Assembly: GCF_017254845.1 (NCBI RefSeq)
Contig: NZ_JAFKCU010000001.1
Location: forward strand, 1,261,048-1,325,047
From: Algoriphagus pacificus
GTDB lineage: Bacteria; Bacteroidota; Bacteroidia; Cytophagales; Cyclobacteriaceae
Length of the DNA: 64,000 bases
Direction: 5' to 3'
Shown: positions 1 through 10,495 of the stretch, in pieces
Layout: every line of letters begins with the position of its first letter
How positions within the stretch are numbered: position 1 is the stretch's first letter
Notes under the pieces: model-generated
Told to the model about the DNA's origin: nothing
Seen by the model: only the letters and a program-made list of their open reading frames with translations
Databases searched by the model: none
Translations under genes and position numbers: made by a program

Positions 1-2
1 GA

Positions 3-1013
3 TTTACCCTTCGTCAGAACTTCTTGATTCGAGATGTTAGAGCTGATTTAGCTCCTTACTTCTATCAGGAATTGAAGAAAATAGGTCTTGCAGAGCGAGG
101 ATATAATACACTTGCAGATATTACTGCTTGCCCAGGAACTGACACCTGTAATCTAGGAATTGCCAGCTCTACCGGTATTGCTGCAGAGTTGGAAAAAGTG
201 ATTTTGGCGGAATATCCTCAATATCTAAAGAATAAGGACCTAGTCATCAAGATCTCTGGCTGTATGAATGCTTGTGGACAGCATAACATGGCGCACATTG
301 GATTCCAAGGCATGTCCATGAAAGCTGGAAAAGTTGTGATTCCTGCCTTGCAGGTATTACTAGGTGGAGGAAATCTGGGAGATGGAAATGGAAGGTTTGC
401 AGATAAAGTAACCAAAATTCCAAGTAAAAGAGGTCCTGAAGCTTTGAGGATTCTGTTGAATGATTTTGAGACAAATGCTCAAGGAAAAGACTTCCTAAGC
501 TATTATGATGAGAAGGGTCAAATCTACTTTTATGAATTGCTTAAAGAACTTGGAGATGCATCTACTGTAACACCTGCAGATTATATCGATTGGGGTAATT
601 CGGAGGAATATAAGATTGCAGTGGGAGTTGGAGAATGCGCCGGAGTTGTTTTGGATTTGGTTTCCACATTGCTTTTAGAAGCCTATGAAAAAATGGATTT
701 GGGAAAAGCTTCTTTAGATGAAGGAAGATGGTCTGATAGCATTTATCATCACTATGCTGGTTTGATTAATGCAGCTAAAGCTTTATTGCTTGGCGAAGAT
801 ATTTCTACGAATAGCTACGCAAATATCATTTCAAAATTTGATGAGCAATTTACTGAAACCAGTAAGATCGAGTTAGGAGGAACTTTCGCAGAGAAAGTTT
901 ATGAAATCAATAAAAATGAACCTACGGAGGCTTTTGCTAAGGCCTACGCGGCGCAGGCTCTTGAAATTTATGGAAAACTAAAAAGCTTCAGAGAAGCCGA
1001 AGTAGAGGCATGA
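3..1013 (+). CDS. Siroheme/4Fe-4S sulfite or nitrite reductase C-terminal part with HEPN-like tail (5' truncated)
   Basis: The frame is open from base 3, so the gene begins left of the window; the TTG at 24 is internal. The visible part carries the four cysteines that hold the coupled 4Fe-4S/siroheme centre: CPGTDTC near base 130 and SGCMNACGQH near base 260. This is the ferredoxin-type assimilatory sulfite/nitrite reductase family, which performs six-electron reduction in the cytoplasm. After the reductase fold, from about visible residue 200, comes an all-helical tail with R-x6-H (RWSDSIYH) that resembles a HEPN domain; such tails are known on Bacteroidota members of this family. The gene overlaps cobA by four bases (ATGA), so enzyme and siroheme synthesis are coupled. 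Sulfite versus nitrite cannot be decided here. Confidence 0.9.
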   Translation, partial: FTLRQNFLIRDVRADLAPYFYQELKKIGLAERGYNTLADITACPGTDTCNLGIASSTGIAAELEKVILAEYPQYLKNKDLVIKISGCMNACGQHNMAHIGFQGMSMKAGKVVIPALQVLLGGGNLGDGNGRFADKVTKIPSKRGPEALRILLNDFETNAQGKDFLSYYDEKGQIYFYELLKELGDASTVTPADYIDWGNSEEYKIAVGVGECAGVVLDLVSTLLLEAYEKMDLGKASLDEGRWSDSIYHHYAGLINAAKALLLGEDISTNSYANIISKFDEQFTETSKIELGGTFAEKVYEINKNEPTEAFAKAYAAQALEIYGKLKSFREAEVEA

Positions 1014-1780
1014 AAATAGAATTCAAACCTAAAGTAACATTGGTTGGAGCAGGTCCGGGTGATCCGGATCTGATCACCCTCAAGGCTGTGTTGGCTTTGA
1101 ATAAAGCAGATGTGGTTTTGTATGATGCATTGATAGACCCTGTTTTGCTGAAGCATGCTCCAGATACTGCAATCAAGATATTTGTAGGCAAGCGTGTTGG
1201 TAAGCATTCCTATCCACAGCAAGACACAAATGAACTTTGCGTTGAGATGGCCAGAAAACATGGACATGTGGTTCGCTTAAAAGGCGGTGATCCTTTTGTA
1301 TTTGGAAGAGGTGCGGAAGAATTGGATTACATAGAAACATTTGGCATTCCAACAGAAGTTGTACCCGGGATTACATCTGCTATTGCTGTTCCAGCTGCTG
1401 CAGGAGTTCCTGTTACAAAAAGGGGCGTTTCCGAAAGTTTTTGGGTGGTTACAGGCACAACCTCTGCGGGTGAATTATCCAAGGATTTGGCTCTAGCAGC
1501 TCAATCAACTGCTACTGTGGTAGTGCTGATGGGTACAAAAAAGCTTTCTGAAATAGTGAAAGTCTATAGCCAATTTGGGAAATCAGAATTGCCGATTGCA
1601 ATCATCCAAAGTGGAACTACCAGAGATGAAAAAATTACTGCTGGGTACATCGGAGATATTGAACAAAAAGCAGAAGATAACAAAGTGGAGGCTCCTGCTA
1701 TTATTATCATTGGTAATGTAGTTCGCGAAAGTTTGAAGCTAGCTGAAGTTTATCGGGAAGCTGTGAAGTATAACCTCTGA
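1010..1780 (+). CDS. cobA: Uroporphyrinogen-III C-methyltransferase
   Basis: It methylates uroporphyrinogen III twice with S-adenosylmethionine to give precorrin-2, the first step towards siroheme. The 256-residue length is normal for a single-domain SUMT. Family signatures are visible: VGAGPGDPDLIT at residues 12-23, the VRLKGGDPFVFGRG loop near residue 90, and VPGITSA after it. The ATG overlaps the stop of the siroheme enzyme upstream (ATGA), indicating translational coupling. It is not fused to the dehydrogenase/ferrochelatase half as in enteric CysG; that half is a separate gene 137 bases downstream. A short hairpin with a T run overlaps its stop codon. Confidence 0.95.
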   Translation: MKIEFKPKVTLVGAGPGDPDLITLKAVLALNKADVVLYDALIDPVLLKHAPDTAIKIFVGKRVGKHSYPQQDTNELCVEMARKHGHVVRLKGGDPFVFGRGAEELDYIETFGIPTEVVPGITSAIAVPAAAGVPVTKRGVSESFWVVTGTTSAGELSKDLALAAQSTATVVVLMGTKKLSEIVKVYSQFGKSELPIAIIQSGTTRDEKITAGYIGDIEQKAEDNKVEAPAIIIIGNVVRESLKLAEVYREAVKYNL

Positions 1781-1789
1781 GGTTTTTTT
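1772..1789 (+). terminator. Short terminator-like hairpin overlapping the cobA stop
   Basis: AACCT (1772-1776), loop CTG, AGGTT (1780-1784), with seven T at 1783-1789. The cobA stop codon lies inside the hairpin. With only five pairs it is weak, so read-through to the next gene is likely. Confidence 0.4.
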
Positions 1790-1793
1790 CTGG

Positions 1794-1861
1794 CCTCGAA
1801 GGTTTTGTAAAAATAAAATAGTACGTTGTTTAAAAGGTTTGTATCTACTAAACCTTCGAGG
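1794..1861. repeat. Intergenic inverted repeat, 12-bp perfect arms
   Basis: CCTCGAAGGTTT at 1794-1805 is the exact reverse complement of AAACCTTCGAGG at 1850-1861, with 44 bases between. It is followed by GAGATTTCTC and TCGAAATGACA-type sequence (1861-1897), a composition I recognise from scattered intergenic repeats in Cytophagales genomes. It sits between cobA and the precorrin-2 dehydrogenase gene. Copy number in the genome cannot be seen here. Confidence 0.5.
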
Positions 1862-1917
1862 AGATTTCTCAATCGTTCCTCATTCGAAATGACATCTCAA
1901 AGATTATCCGAAATCCA

Positions 1918-2493
1918 ATGAATCAGCTTTATCCTATTTTCCTAAAAGTGCACCAACTCAATATCCTTTTGGTAGGAGGAGGGAATGTGGGTACTGAGAA
2001 GTTGGAATTTCTGCTAAAATCCAGTCCCAAAGCCCAAGTAACTGCAGTTTCACGGGAGTTTTCGGAAAGTTTTATTTCCCTTGCAAGCAAAACGGATACA
2101 GTGACAATGATTGAGGATGTCTACCATGAAAAATACCTTGGAGCCAAACATTTAGTCATTGCAGCTACTGATGATAAAGCTGTAAATAAACAAATTCATG
2201 ATGAAGCAAAAGACCGGTATCTACTAGTGAATGTAGCAGATACTCCTACTTTGTGTGATTTTTATCTGGGGGGAATTGTCACAAAAGGCAATTTGAAAGT
2301 GGCAATAAGCACAAACGGCAAATCTCCAACAGCCGCTAAAAGGCTTCGACAATTGTTAGAGGAGGTTTTGCCAGAAGAATTAGACGAACTATTGGATAAC
2401 CTGAATGCGTATCGCGATACCTTAAAAGGAGATTTTGAATACAAGGTGAAAGCGATGAATGAAATCACCAAAGGTCTTGTCAATAAGGATTGA
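1918..2493 (+). CDS. Precorrin-2 dehydrogenase / sirohydrochlorin ferrochelatase-like protein
   Basis: This is a stand-alone version of the CysG N-terminal half or yeast Met8p. It oxidises precorrin-2 to sirohydrochlorin with NAD and may insert iron to complete siroheme. The NAD site is visible as LLVGGGNVGTEK (about residues 16-27), followed by IAATDD, NVADTPTLCDFY and STNGKSPTAAKRLR, all typical of the family. The 191-residue length fits the stand-alone form (about 190-220). The ATG at 1918 is preceded by an intergenic repeat, not a ribosome binding site. Together with cobA and the reductase it makes a complete siroheme supply unit. Ferrochelatase activity is inferred from the family. Confidence 0.9.
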   Translation: MNQLYPIFLKVHQLNILLVGGGNVGTEKLEFLLKSSPKAQVTAVSREFSESFISLASKTDTVTMIEDVYHEKYLGAKHLVIAATDDKAVNKQIHDEAKDRYLLVNVADTPTLCDFYLGGIVTKGNLKVAISTNGKSPTAAKRLRQLLEEVLPEELDELLDNLNAYRDTLKGDFEYKVKAMNEITKGLVNKD

Positions 2494-2540
2494 TACCGAC
2501 TTTGGTATTTTCAGATCTCAACAACAAGCTCTCGGCTAGC

Positions 2541-4178
2541 TTACTTCATGATTTTCTGTTGATCAATTCCTGTCATTTGCCAATGGCTTAAAGAGACTGG
2601 AATACTTCCAATGGAATTGAGTTGGTCAAAAAATTCTTTTAAAGGGAACTCTTCATTTTCATGCAGCCTCGTATAATCTGCCATAGCCTGTTCCAGTAGA
2701 TATTTACCAGTAATATAGCTGCTACCATATCCAGGCTGTCTCATATACAAATGCTGTTCAAAAAGCAGCAACTCTTTTTCAGTTTTCATCCATCCTCTCG
2801 GAGTATAGTTGGAATGAATGCCACCTGCCTCAACCATGGTCATCTCGTTTGCCTGCGCATAAAGAGATCCTAGACCTCTTGCTGCTCTTTGTGCAATCAT
2901 GATGTAGACGATTTCCCTGCTTCTTGGAGAATCTTCGTATAATCCTGCATCCATAAAAATCTCTTCGACAGCAGTTGCTGTGCCCTCATTTCTAGAATCC
3001 CAAATATTATAAAGCAAGGGATTTCTTCTGATGAGTTTCTCATGCGGTTCGAGATCCATTCTTGCCAGTTCAAACCAATGGTAGAAATGAGAATACAAAG
3101 GACGGGGATCAAAATGCATCCCAATGGTGAAAAAGTTGCGTTTCTCTTTTGGTATAAATGAGCCTTTGTGTTCTCGAAGAGCGGGCTCAAAGTAATCCTT
3201 TACAGTTACGATTTCCTTTTCATCAAGAAATGTCAACAGGCTTTTGATTGACTTCTCGGCCATGGCATCAAACTCCTCTACACTTTTTGCATCCTCCAAC
3301 TTTGGAAGCGCTCGATTTCTTTGCTCTTCCAGTTTTAAAGAAGCCCAGGCTCTGGCAAGTTCTCTTTTGAGAATCATCACCTCATCTTCCCAGGTCAAAG
3401 GAATTAAATGCACGTTTTGGATGTACCAGGTATAATTTTCTTTGCCGATTCCAGATGGGCCTGTTTTTGTTTTTCCTTCGGCAATCAGCCAGTTTACGAA
3501 TTCTGAAGTAGAGTTTTTGGCCTCAATAATTGCGTTTTTCAATTGGTCATCTTCTTTGACCCCTTCCTGCTCAAGGATATATTCTAAATCTTTAATCTGC
3601 TCTTGGATACTTGGAATTCCTGCAGCCCAGAGTTCTTTTGCATTTCCTACAAGATTGATTTTTGCCTGATCATTCAATGGTTTGATTCCCTTGATTTCCT
3701 TTAGAAACTTTGCTTTGGCAGATTCTTCCAGGGGAAAAGAATATTGCCAAAATTCCAGTACCCCATGATGAGTTGGGCCTTCGTGAGCGGGAACATCACT
3801 TCTTTCCATCCAGATTGTTTTATAAAAAGCCGGGTCTCTTTCCCATGGTTTAAGGATGCGGTAATTGAAATCATAGCCATTCATTTCAGCCCAAACGATC
3901 CGATAATCTACCTGATTTTCAATCGACCAACCAGTTGTATCAATTTTCAAAAGCTCAGCCTGCAGTTCTAAAAATTTTGCATATCTCTCATCGAATGTTG
4001 CTTTGGTGTAATCAGGAGCACCTAGCAAAAAAGGTGGAACTTCAAATTCTCTCCACTTTGAAAACAGCTGGACTAAATCATCATAACTGGCTTCATTTTT
4101 TGCGGCCCATCCTTCAAATGAGGCAAAGAACATTGAAATGAAAATGAGAGAAGGAAAAAGTAAAAATTTAAATTTCAT
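2541..4178 (-). CDS. Exported DUF885-family protein lacking the HExxH motif
   Basis: A 545-residue protein with an N-terminal signal peptide (hydrophobic residues 5-25 ending near GWAAK), so periplasmic or exported. The C-terminal half resembles DUF885: [10 protein letters not shown] (counterpart of the EGWALY motif), [18 protein letters not shown], and a [14 protein letters not shown] end. DUF885 members usually carry an HExxPGH zinc-peptidase motif upstream of EGW; I find no HExxH anywhere in this protein. It may therefore be a non-catalytic or differently acting member. It stands alone, convergent with the siroheme gene and divergent from metK. Family assignment is by motif only; substrate unknown. 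Confidence 0.7.
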   Translation of the reverse strand: MKFKFLLFPSLIFISMFFASFEGWAAKNEASYDDLVQLFSKWREFEVPPFLLGAPDYTKATFDERYAKFLELQAELLKIDTTGWSIENQVDYRIVWAEMNGYDFNYRILKPWERDPAFYKTIWMERSDVPAHEGPTHHGVLEFWQYSFPLEESAKAKFLKEIKGIKPLNDQAKINLVGNAKELWAAGIPSIQEQIKDLEYILEQEGVKEDDQLKNAIIEAKNSTSEFVNWLIAEGKTKTGPSGIGKENYTWYIQNVHLIPLTWEDEVMILKRELARAWASLKLEEQRNRALPKLEDAKSVEEFDAMAEKSIKSLLTFLDEKEIVTVKDYFEPALREHKGSFIPKEKRNFFTIGMHFDPRPLYSHFYHWFELARMDLEPHEKLIRRNPLLYNIWDSRNEGTATAVEEIFMDAGLYEDSPRSREIVYIMIAQRAARGLGSLYAQANEMTMVEAGGIHSNYTPRGWMKTEKELLLFEQHLYMRQPGYGSSYITGKYLLEQAMADYTRLHENEEFPLKEFFDQLNSIGSIPVSLSHWQMTGIDQQKIMK

Positions 4179-4370
4179 GATAAGAGGAGGTTTTCTTGCA
4201 AAGAAAGATAAGGTATGAAACCCAAATATCCTTTTCCTTCTTTTGATTATAAGACACGATGAAAATAGATGTTTCAGGTTTGGAAGGATGGAAAAACAGA
4301 AAGCTTAAATCAATTTCTATCTGGGTGACTATAGCTTTCCTTTGAAGTTTTTTATTTCGTCTAGTTCCTG

Positions 4371-4378
4371 TATTTTTG
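4371..4378 (+). promoter_or_regulatory. Possible metK -7 element
   Basis: TATTTTTG fits the Bacteroidota -7 consensus TAnnTTTG and lies 36 bases before the metK ATG. No TTG is present at the expected 19-base spacing, so only one box supports it. Confidence 0.35.
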
Positions 4379-4413
4379 GGCTTCCTAAAAATAAGCATTA
4401 CAAATTCATATTT

Positions 4414-5667
4414 ATGGCATATCTATTTACCTCAGAGTCAGTTTCTGAGGGGCACCCAGATAAAATTGCAGATCAGATTTCAGACGCGTTAATTGATAAT
4501 TTTTTGGCCTTTGACCCAAATTCCAAGGTGGCTTGCGAAACTTTGGTTACTACAGGTCAGGTTGTTTTGGCAGGTGAAGTGAAGTCTGAGATCTATCTGG
4601 ATGTGCAGAAAATCGCGCGTGACGTGATTAACAGAATTGGATATACCAAATCTGATTACATGTTTGAAGGCAATTCTTGCGGTGTTCTTTCCGCCATTCA
4701 TGAGCAGTCTCAGGACATTAATCAAGGTGTAGATCGTCAAAATCCGGAAGAGCAAGGAGCTGGAGATCAGGGAATGATGTTTGGCTATGCAACCAACGAA
4801 ACTGAAAACTTCATGCCTTTAGCATTGGATCTTTCTCATATGATCCTTCGCGAACTAGCTGCTTTGAGAAGAGAAAACAAGGATATTACCTATTTAAGAC
4901 CTGATTCAAAGGCTCAGGTTACCATTGAATATTCTGATGATAATGTGCCTCAGAGAATCGAAGCGATTGTAGTTTCTACACAGCACGATGATTTTGACGA
5001 GGAAGCAGCGATGCTTGCTAAAATCAAACAGGATATCGTTACTATTTTGATTCCTCGAGTGATTGCACAGTTGAAGCCTGAATTGCAGAAATTGTTCACT
5101 TCAGATATTAAATATCATATCAATCCTACCGGAAAGTTTGTGATCGGTGGACCTCATGGTGATACTGGATTGACCGGAAGAAAAATCATCGTTGATACTT
5201 ATGGAGGCAAAGGTGCACACGGTGGAGGAGCTTTCTCAGGTAAGGATCCTTCTAAAGTGGATAGATCTGCAGCCTATGCAACTAGACATATTGCTAAAAA
5301 TATGGTAGCAGCGGGAATTGCTGACGAGATGTTAGTACAAGTTTCCTATGCGATTGGTGTTGCTGCTCCAATGGGTATTTATGTAAATACTTATGGTACA
5401 GCTAAAGTGGGAATGAACGATGGTGAAATTGCTAAAAAAGTGGAAGAGCTTTTTGATATGCGTCCTTATGCAATTGAACAGCGTTTGAAATTGAGAAATC
5501 CTATTTATGAGGAGACAGCTGCATATGGCCATATGGGTAGAACCAACGAAGTGATCACTAAAACATTCCTTTCGCCTTATAGAGATGAGATTACCTTGGA
5601 AGTGGAGCTTTTCACTTGGGAAAAATTAGATTACTTAGATAAAATCAAATCCGCATTTGGATTATAA
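4414..5667 (+). CDS. metK: S-adenosylmethionine synthetase
   Basis: It makes S-adenosylmethionine from methionine and ATP in the cytoplasm. Hallmarks are [18 protein letters not shown] at the N terminus, [24 protein letters not shown] and the phosphate loop [19 protein letters not shown]. The ATG at 4414 ([10 protein letters not shown]) matches the family N terminus and gives 417 residues. An in-frame upstream start at 4342 would add 24 residues with no counterpart and was not used. The gene is monocistronic with a strong terminator behind it. Its product feeds CobA and the methyltransferases in this window. Confidence 0.97.
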   Translation: MAYLFTSESVSEGHPDKIADQISDALIDNFLAFDPNSKVACETLVTTGQVVLAGEVKSEIYLDVQKIARDVINRIGYTKSDYMFEGNSCGVLSAIHEQSQDINQGVDRQNPEEQGAGDQGMMFGYATNETENFMPLALDLSHMILRELAALRRENKDITYLRPDSKAQVTIEYSDDNVPQRIEAIVVSTQHDDFDEEAAMLAKIKQDIVTILIPRVIAQLKPELQKLFTSDIKYHINPTGKFVIGGPHGDTGLTGRKIIVDTYGGKGAHGGGAFSGKDPSKVDRSAAYATRHIAKNMVAAGIADEMLVQVSYAIGVAAPMGIYVNTYGTAKVGMNDGEIAKKVEELFDMRPYAIEQRLKLRNPIYEETAAYGHMGRTNEVITKTFLSPYRDEITLEVELFTWEKLDYLDKIKSAFGL

Positions 5668-5674
5668 ATGAGAA

Positions 5675-5706
5675 AGCCTTCCAAAATCAATTGGAAGGCT
5701 TTTTTT
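5675..5706 (+). terminator. metK terminator
   Basis: AGCCTTCCAA (5675-5684), loop AATCAA, TTGGAAGGCT (5691-5700), then a run of T. Ten perfect pairs; it can serve both strands. Confidence 0.9.
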
Positions 5707-5732
5707 CTGTCCTTTAAAAGTATGCGCTCAGA

Positions 5733-6218
5733 TTAGGTATTTGAAGGCTTCGATTCCAGATTACACTTGGTTTGAAGTTCTTCTAATTTGATCAACCACA
5801 GATCAACATTAGCTTTTGCTTTTTTGGCTTCCTCCTTCAGGGCTTCAAGATTTTCATCATCTTCATTAGTCCATTTTCCGGCAGTCATATGAGTCGTAAG
5901 ATCTTCTACACTGTTAGTGTTCTCTTTCCAGGAGATGATCAATTCATCCACTTTTTCCCTCAAATTAGAGTATTCAGTTTCGCAATTGCTTGCTTCTCCA
6001 TTGACACTGATAGGGATAGCTTCTGATGCTTGATCGTCTTCCTTTTTAGTTTCTAGCAAAAACATTTGATCTCCAACTTGGCTGGAAAGATCGTTGATAG
6101 ATTTTGAAGTGGCTTTCCATTCGGTAAGAAGGTTTGTTAGCTTGTCTACTTTTTGCTCGGATGGACTACAGCTAAAGATCAGTCCGATTAGAATGAAAGA
6201 TGCTATGTACTTTTTCAT
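5733..6218 (-). CDS. Small lipoprotein of unknown function, helical
   Basis: A 161-residue protein with a lipoprotein signal: MKKYIASFILIGLIFSC, acylated cysteine at residue 17. The remainder is rich in E, K, L, N and T with heptad-like spacing (SINDLSSQV, NLREKVDELI, LEALKEEAKKAKANVDLWLIKLEELQTKC) and is probably a helical bundle or coiled coil on the outer membrane. Two further cysteines (in NCETEY and TKCNLE) could form a disulfide. I do not recognise a named family. It lies between the metK terminator and ddl, on the ddl strand but 216 bases away, so it is probably its own unit. Confidence 0.75.
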   Translation of the reverse strand: MKKYIASFILIGLIFSCSPSEQKVDKLTNLLTEWKATSKSINDLSSQVGDQMFLLETKKEDDQASEAIPISVNGEASNCETEYSNLREKVDELIISWKENTNSVEDLTTHMTAGKWTNEDDENLEALKEEAKKAKANVDLWLIKLEELQTKCNLESKPSNT

Positions 6219-6434
6219 ATTGAATAAAATTTAAAGTGAAGTTCACTGACCAACAAATTCCTGAAATTGGGCATGTAGATTCCCAGTTGGATCAGCTTCG
6301 CCTGAGTAGTAATCCCCATTTAGAGACGGGAAACGGCGAATTGGAGAACTTTGAATAGTTTCTACCTATAATGGCTCAAATAATATTCCAGCCTACTTTA
6401 GGTTTAAGAAAAGTCACAGCTCTACTCAAGAAAA

Positions 6435-7418
6435 TCAAAACATCTCTTCGATGATCTGGGTGTAAAAGTCTTTTACTTCCATTCCGATTGCCCGCACTTG
6501 TTGGGAAATCAGACTGGTTTCTGTTTGACCAGGTACGGTGTTAATTTCGATGAAATAAAACTTTCCGGTTTCATTTTGTAAAAAATAGTCAACTCGAACC
6601 GCCCCTTTGCAATTCAGTTTTTCATAAATCTTAGGGATAATTCTATTCACTCGCTCCACTTCTTCCTCATTCATTCTTCCAGGAGTGATTTCCTCTGTTA
6701 CTCCAGCCACATATTTCGCTTCGTAATCAAAAAATTCTTTACTGCTAACGATTTCAGTTGCAGGCAGAACGGTAATCACACCTTTCCCTTTGAAGCACCC
6801 GATTGAAAACTCCCGTCCTGAGACAAATTCCTCTACTAAGACCTGCTTATCTTCTGCAAAAGCTTTATCCAGAGCTTCTGGTAATTCTTCCCAAGTTTTG
6901 ACTTTGCTCATGCCTATAGAGCTACCTCCATTATTGGGTTTGATGAAAAGGGGTAAGCTTAATTCGCTTTTTACTTTTTCATGGTTTTCGGCAGAGTTTT
7001 CAAAAAGCTGAAGGGATTTTGCGATATGTAATTCCTCGATGTCATCCACAATGGCTTTAGTATAGCCCTTATTCATAGTAATGGCAGAAGTCAATTGGTC
7101 GCAAGTGGTGTATGGAATTCCGATCATGTCAAAATATCCCGCCAACTTTCCATCTTCTCCAGGAGATCCATGAAGAATATTGAAGACGCCATCAAAAGTT
7201 ATTTTTTGACCTTCCAGTTCAATACTGAAATCATTAAGGTTTACTGGGATTTTAATTCCAGAATCATTTAAAAAGTACCAATCTCCTGGATAAATGAGGA
7301 TTTTATAAATGTCGTATCGCTCCCTGTCTATGGTTTTTTCAACGACAGCAGCACTTTTTAATGATATGACTGATTCACCGGTAAAGCCACCAGTTACAAG
7401 AGCTATTTTCTTCTTCAT
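6435..7418 (-). CDS. ddl: D-alanine--D-alanine ligase
   Basis: An ATP-grasp enzyme that joins two D-alanines for peptidoglycan precursors. The 327-residue length is typical. It starts with KIALVTGGFTGESVISLKSA (usual family start with GG-x-S/T-xE), then NILHGSPGEDG (binding of the first D-alanine), LPLFIKPNNGGSSIGMSKV (ATP-binding loop), LVEEFVSGREFSIG, and the C-terminal metal/substrate motif FIEINTVPGQTETS. FTGE replaces the more common SAEY/SxE in the first loop, a modest variation seen in Bacteroidota. Monocistronic by spacing. Confidence 0.95.
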   Translation of the reverse strand: MKKKIALVTGGFTGESVISLKSAAVVEKTIDRERYDIYKILIYPGDWYFLNDSGIKIPVNLNDFSIELEGQKITFDGVFNILHGSPGEDGKLAGYFDMIGIPYTTCDQLTSAITMNKGYTKAIVDDIEELHIAKSLQLFENSAENHEKVKSELSLPLFIKPNNGGSSIGMSKVKTWEELPEALDKAFAEDKQVLVEEFVSGREFSIGCFKGKGVITVLPATEIVSSKEFFDYEAKYVAGVTEEITPGRMNEEEVERVNRIIPKIYEKLNCKGAVRVDYFLQNETGKFYFIEINTVPGQTETSLISQQVRAIGMEVKDFYTQIIEEMF

Positions 7419-7586
7419 TTATTGTAAAAATTGATGCTACGAATTACTTGAATTTTATTTTATTTCCCGCAAAGTGCAGTCAGATTATCGCGGATAGCTT
7501 TCTAAGATTTTTCAAGAATTAAGAATTGCTTTATTGTCAAAGTATAAAAACCAGCAGCTTTTTCTTCGGGTATCTGAGGGAATTTA

Positions 7587-7826
7587 TTAAGCTAGTTTAA
7601 TCTGATCCAGATAAAACTTCATTCTGGAATGGTCCCTAGGCAAAAAGTCAATCTTGTCGATTTTATCCAACTTATGGTTGTAAAAAACCTCTACATATTC
7701 GTTGTCTAGAAGGTATAAATTCACTTTGTGTTTGTAGTAGCGAATACCCACGACAAATGTGCCCTCCGTATAGAGGGTATTGATTTTTTTATGAAAGGGG
7801 AGGTTGTTAAATTCTTCTCTACTCAT
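7587..7826 (-). CDS. Small conserved-type hypothetical protein
   Basis: A 79-residue protein without signal peptide or membrane segment. It alternates basic and aromatic residues (VGIRYYKHKVNLYLLDNEYVEVFYNHKLDKIDKIDF), suggesting a small antiparallel beta sheet. No family is recognised and there are no cysteines or metal motifs. It lies alone between ddl and the NlpC/P60 gene; a clear ATG and a full-length frame support it. Function unknown. Confidence 0.6.
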   Translation of the reverse strand: MSREEFNNLPFHKKINTLYTEGTFVVGIRYYKHKVNLYLLDNEYVEVFYNHKLDKIDKIDFLPRDHSRMKFYLDQIKLA

Positions 7827-7932
7827 ATCCTTCGCTTCCTAGCACAATATAACGAATTGAAAGCCTGTTTTTGATACATTAAGGTTGATTCCTGTCGCCA
7901 AGAATCTTATACTTGAAAGACCAAATACGAGA

Positions 7933-8412
7933 ATGCACACTCAAAGATTCCCGATTCCACTTTTTCTTGCTCTATTCCTGGTATTAATAGCCAGCTCATG
8001 TGCCTCCAAAAAAAAGGTGGCCAGCGATCCTTTTGATGTCGTTATCTCCACTGCCAGAAGTTATACAGGCACTCCTTATAAATATGGAGGAACTACTCGG
8101 GCAGGAATGGATTGCTCAGCTTTAGTATATCATGCCTTTTATAGTGTAGGTGTGACAATGCCCAGGATTTCTGCTGACCAAAGCAAAGTAGGCAAGAAGG
8201 TAGGGGCAAAAGATTTAGAGCGAGGAGATTTATTGTTTTTTGCAACTGGCAGGAAGAAAAATCAAGTCACCCATGCCGGAATAGTCACGGAGGTTTCAAG
8301 AAATGATGTCCGATTTATTCACTCTTCTACTTCGTTGGGCGTTTCAGAGGATTATTTGAGTAATCGATACTGGTCGAAAGTCTTCCTTTTTGCCAGAAGA
8401 GTCATGGAATGA
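7933..8412 (+). CDS. NlpC/P60 (C40) cell-wall hydrolase lipoprotein
   Basis: A peptidoglycan endopeptidase cutting the D-glutamyl-diaminopimelate bond, anchored as a lipoprotein. The ATG at 7933 gives MHTQRFPIPLFLALFLVLIASSC with the lipobox cysteine at residue 23; an upstream TTG at 7885 would bury the signal and was not used. The catalytic cysteine is C61 in GMDCSALVYHAF, with the histidine in VTHAGIV and a third polar residue in FIHSSTS. The 159-residue length matches Spr/MepS-type single-domain enzymes. It stands alone, divergent from the small hypothetical gene. Confidence 0.92.
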   Translation: MHTQRFPIPLFLALFLVLIASSCASKKKVASDPFDVVISTARSYTGTPYKYGGTTRAGMDCSALVYHAFYSVGVTMPRISADQSKVGKKVGAKDLERGDLLFFATGRKKNQVTHAGIVTEVSRNDVRFIHSSTSLGVSEDYLSNRYWSKVFLFARRVME

Positions 8413-8490
8413 GTTTTTATTGGAAACAGGATTTTATCCATTGGGATGAGTAATTAATTGAGAAGCTTCAGATTATTTTCCAAATATCCT

Positions 8491-10068
<1,578 letters not shown>

Positions 10069-10130
10069 ATAGAAAATAGAGCAGCGGCTGAGGTTTCTTG
10101 GCCGTTTGCTTTTATATAAATCCGAATCAG

Positions 10131-10376
10131 ATGCATTTAGAAATCGTCACACCGGACAAAAAAGTATTTCAGGGTGAAGTGACCGAGGCCAGTTTCCCAG
10201 GTGCCGGAGGTGCATTTCAGGTTCTGAATAATCACGCTCCGATCGTTTCAGCTTTGGCAAAGGGAACTGTTTCCTTTGCCACAGCAGAAGGCAAGCAGTC
10301 CATGATCGTAGATGGCGGAGTAGTAGAAGTAAAAGACAATGTAATTGTATTGCTAGCTGAGAAAGTAGTCGCTTAA
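10131..10376 (+). CDS. atpC: ATP synthase F1 subunit epsilon, short form
   Basis: Central-stalk subunit linking F1 rotation to F0. The ATG at 10131 (MHLEIVTPDKKVFQGEV) matches family N termini; an upstream start at 10098 would add an unrelated leader. The 81 residues cover only the N-terminal beta sandwich (PGAGGAFQVLNNHAPIVSAL and GGVVEVKDNVIVLLAEKVV). The C-terminal helical hairpin that inhibits ATP hydrolysis in E. coli-length epsilon (about 135 residues) is absent. Short epsilons are common in Bacteroidota, so this is a lineage trait and not a truncation: the stop is followed directly by a terminator. Confidence 0.95.
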   Translation: MHLEIVTPDKKVFQGEVTEASFPGAGGAFQVLNNHAPIVSALAKGTVSFATAEGKQSMIVDGGVVEVKDNVIVLLAEKVVA

Positions 10377-10393
10377 GCAATTTATCCGAATTT

Positions 10394-10433
10394 AAAAAAA
10401 AGGTCTCCTATGTAAATGGGAGACCTTTTTTTG
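10394..10433 (+). terminator. atpD-atpC terminator
   Basis: AAAAAAAGGTCTCC pairs with GGAGACCTTTTTTT around a ten-base loop (TATGTAAATG, 10409-10418). A-tract and T-tract on either side make it usable from both strands. Confidence 0.9.
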
Positions 10434-10495
10434 GTTTTCACTTTGCCTCAAAGGCTGCAAAGAAATCGCAAAGAATGGGGATGGGAATAAGAACC

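Noticed and set aside
4342-4413. Longer N terminus of metK
   Set aside because: The extra 24 residues have no counterpart in the family and span the probable -7 element.
10147-10380. Minus-strand 77-residue ORF over atpC
   Set aside because: Complete overlap with a certain gene; leucine-rich shadow translation.
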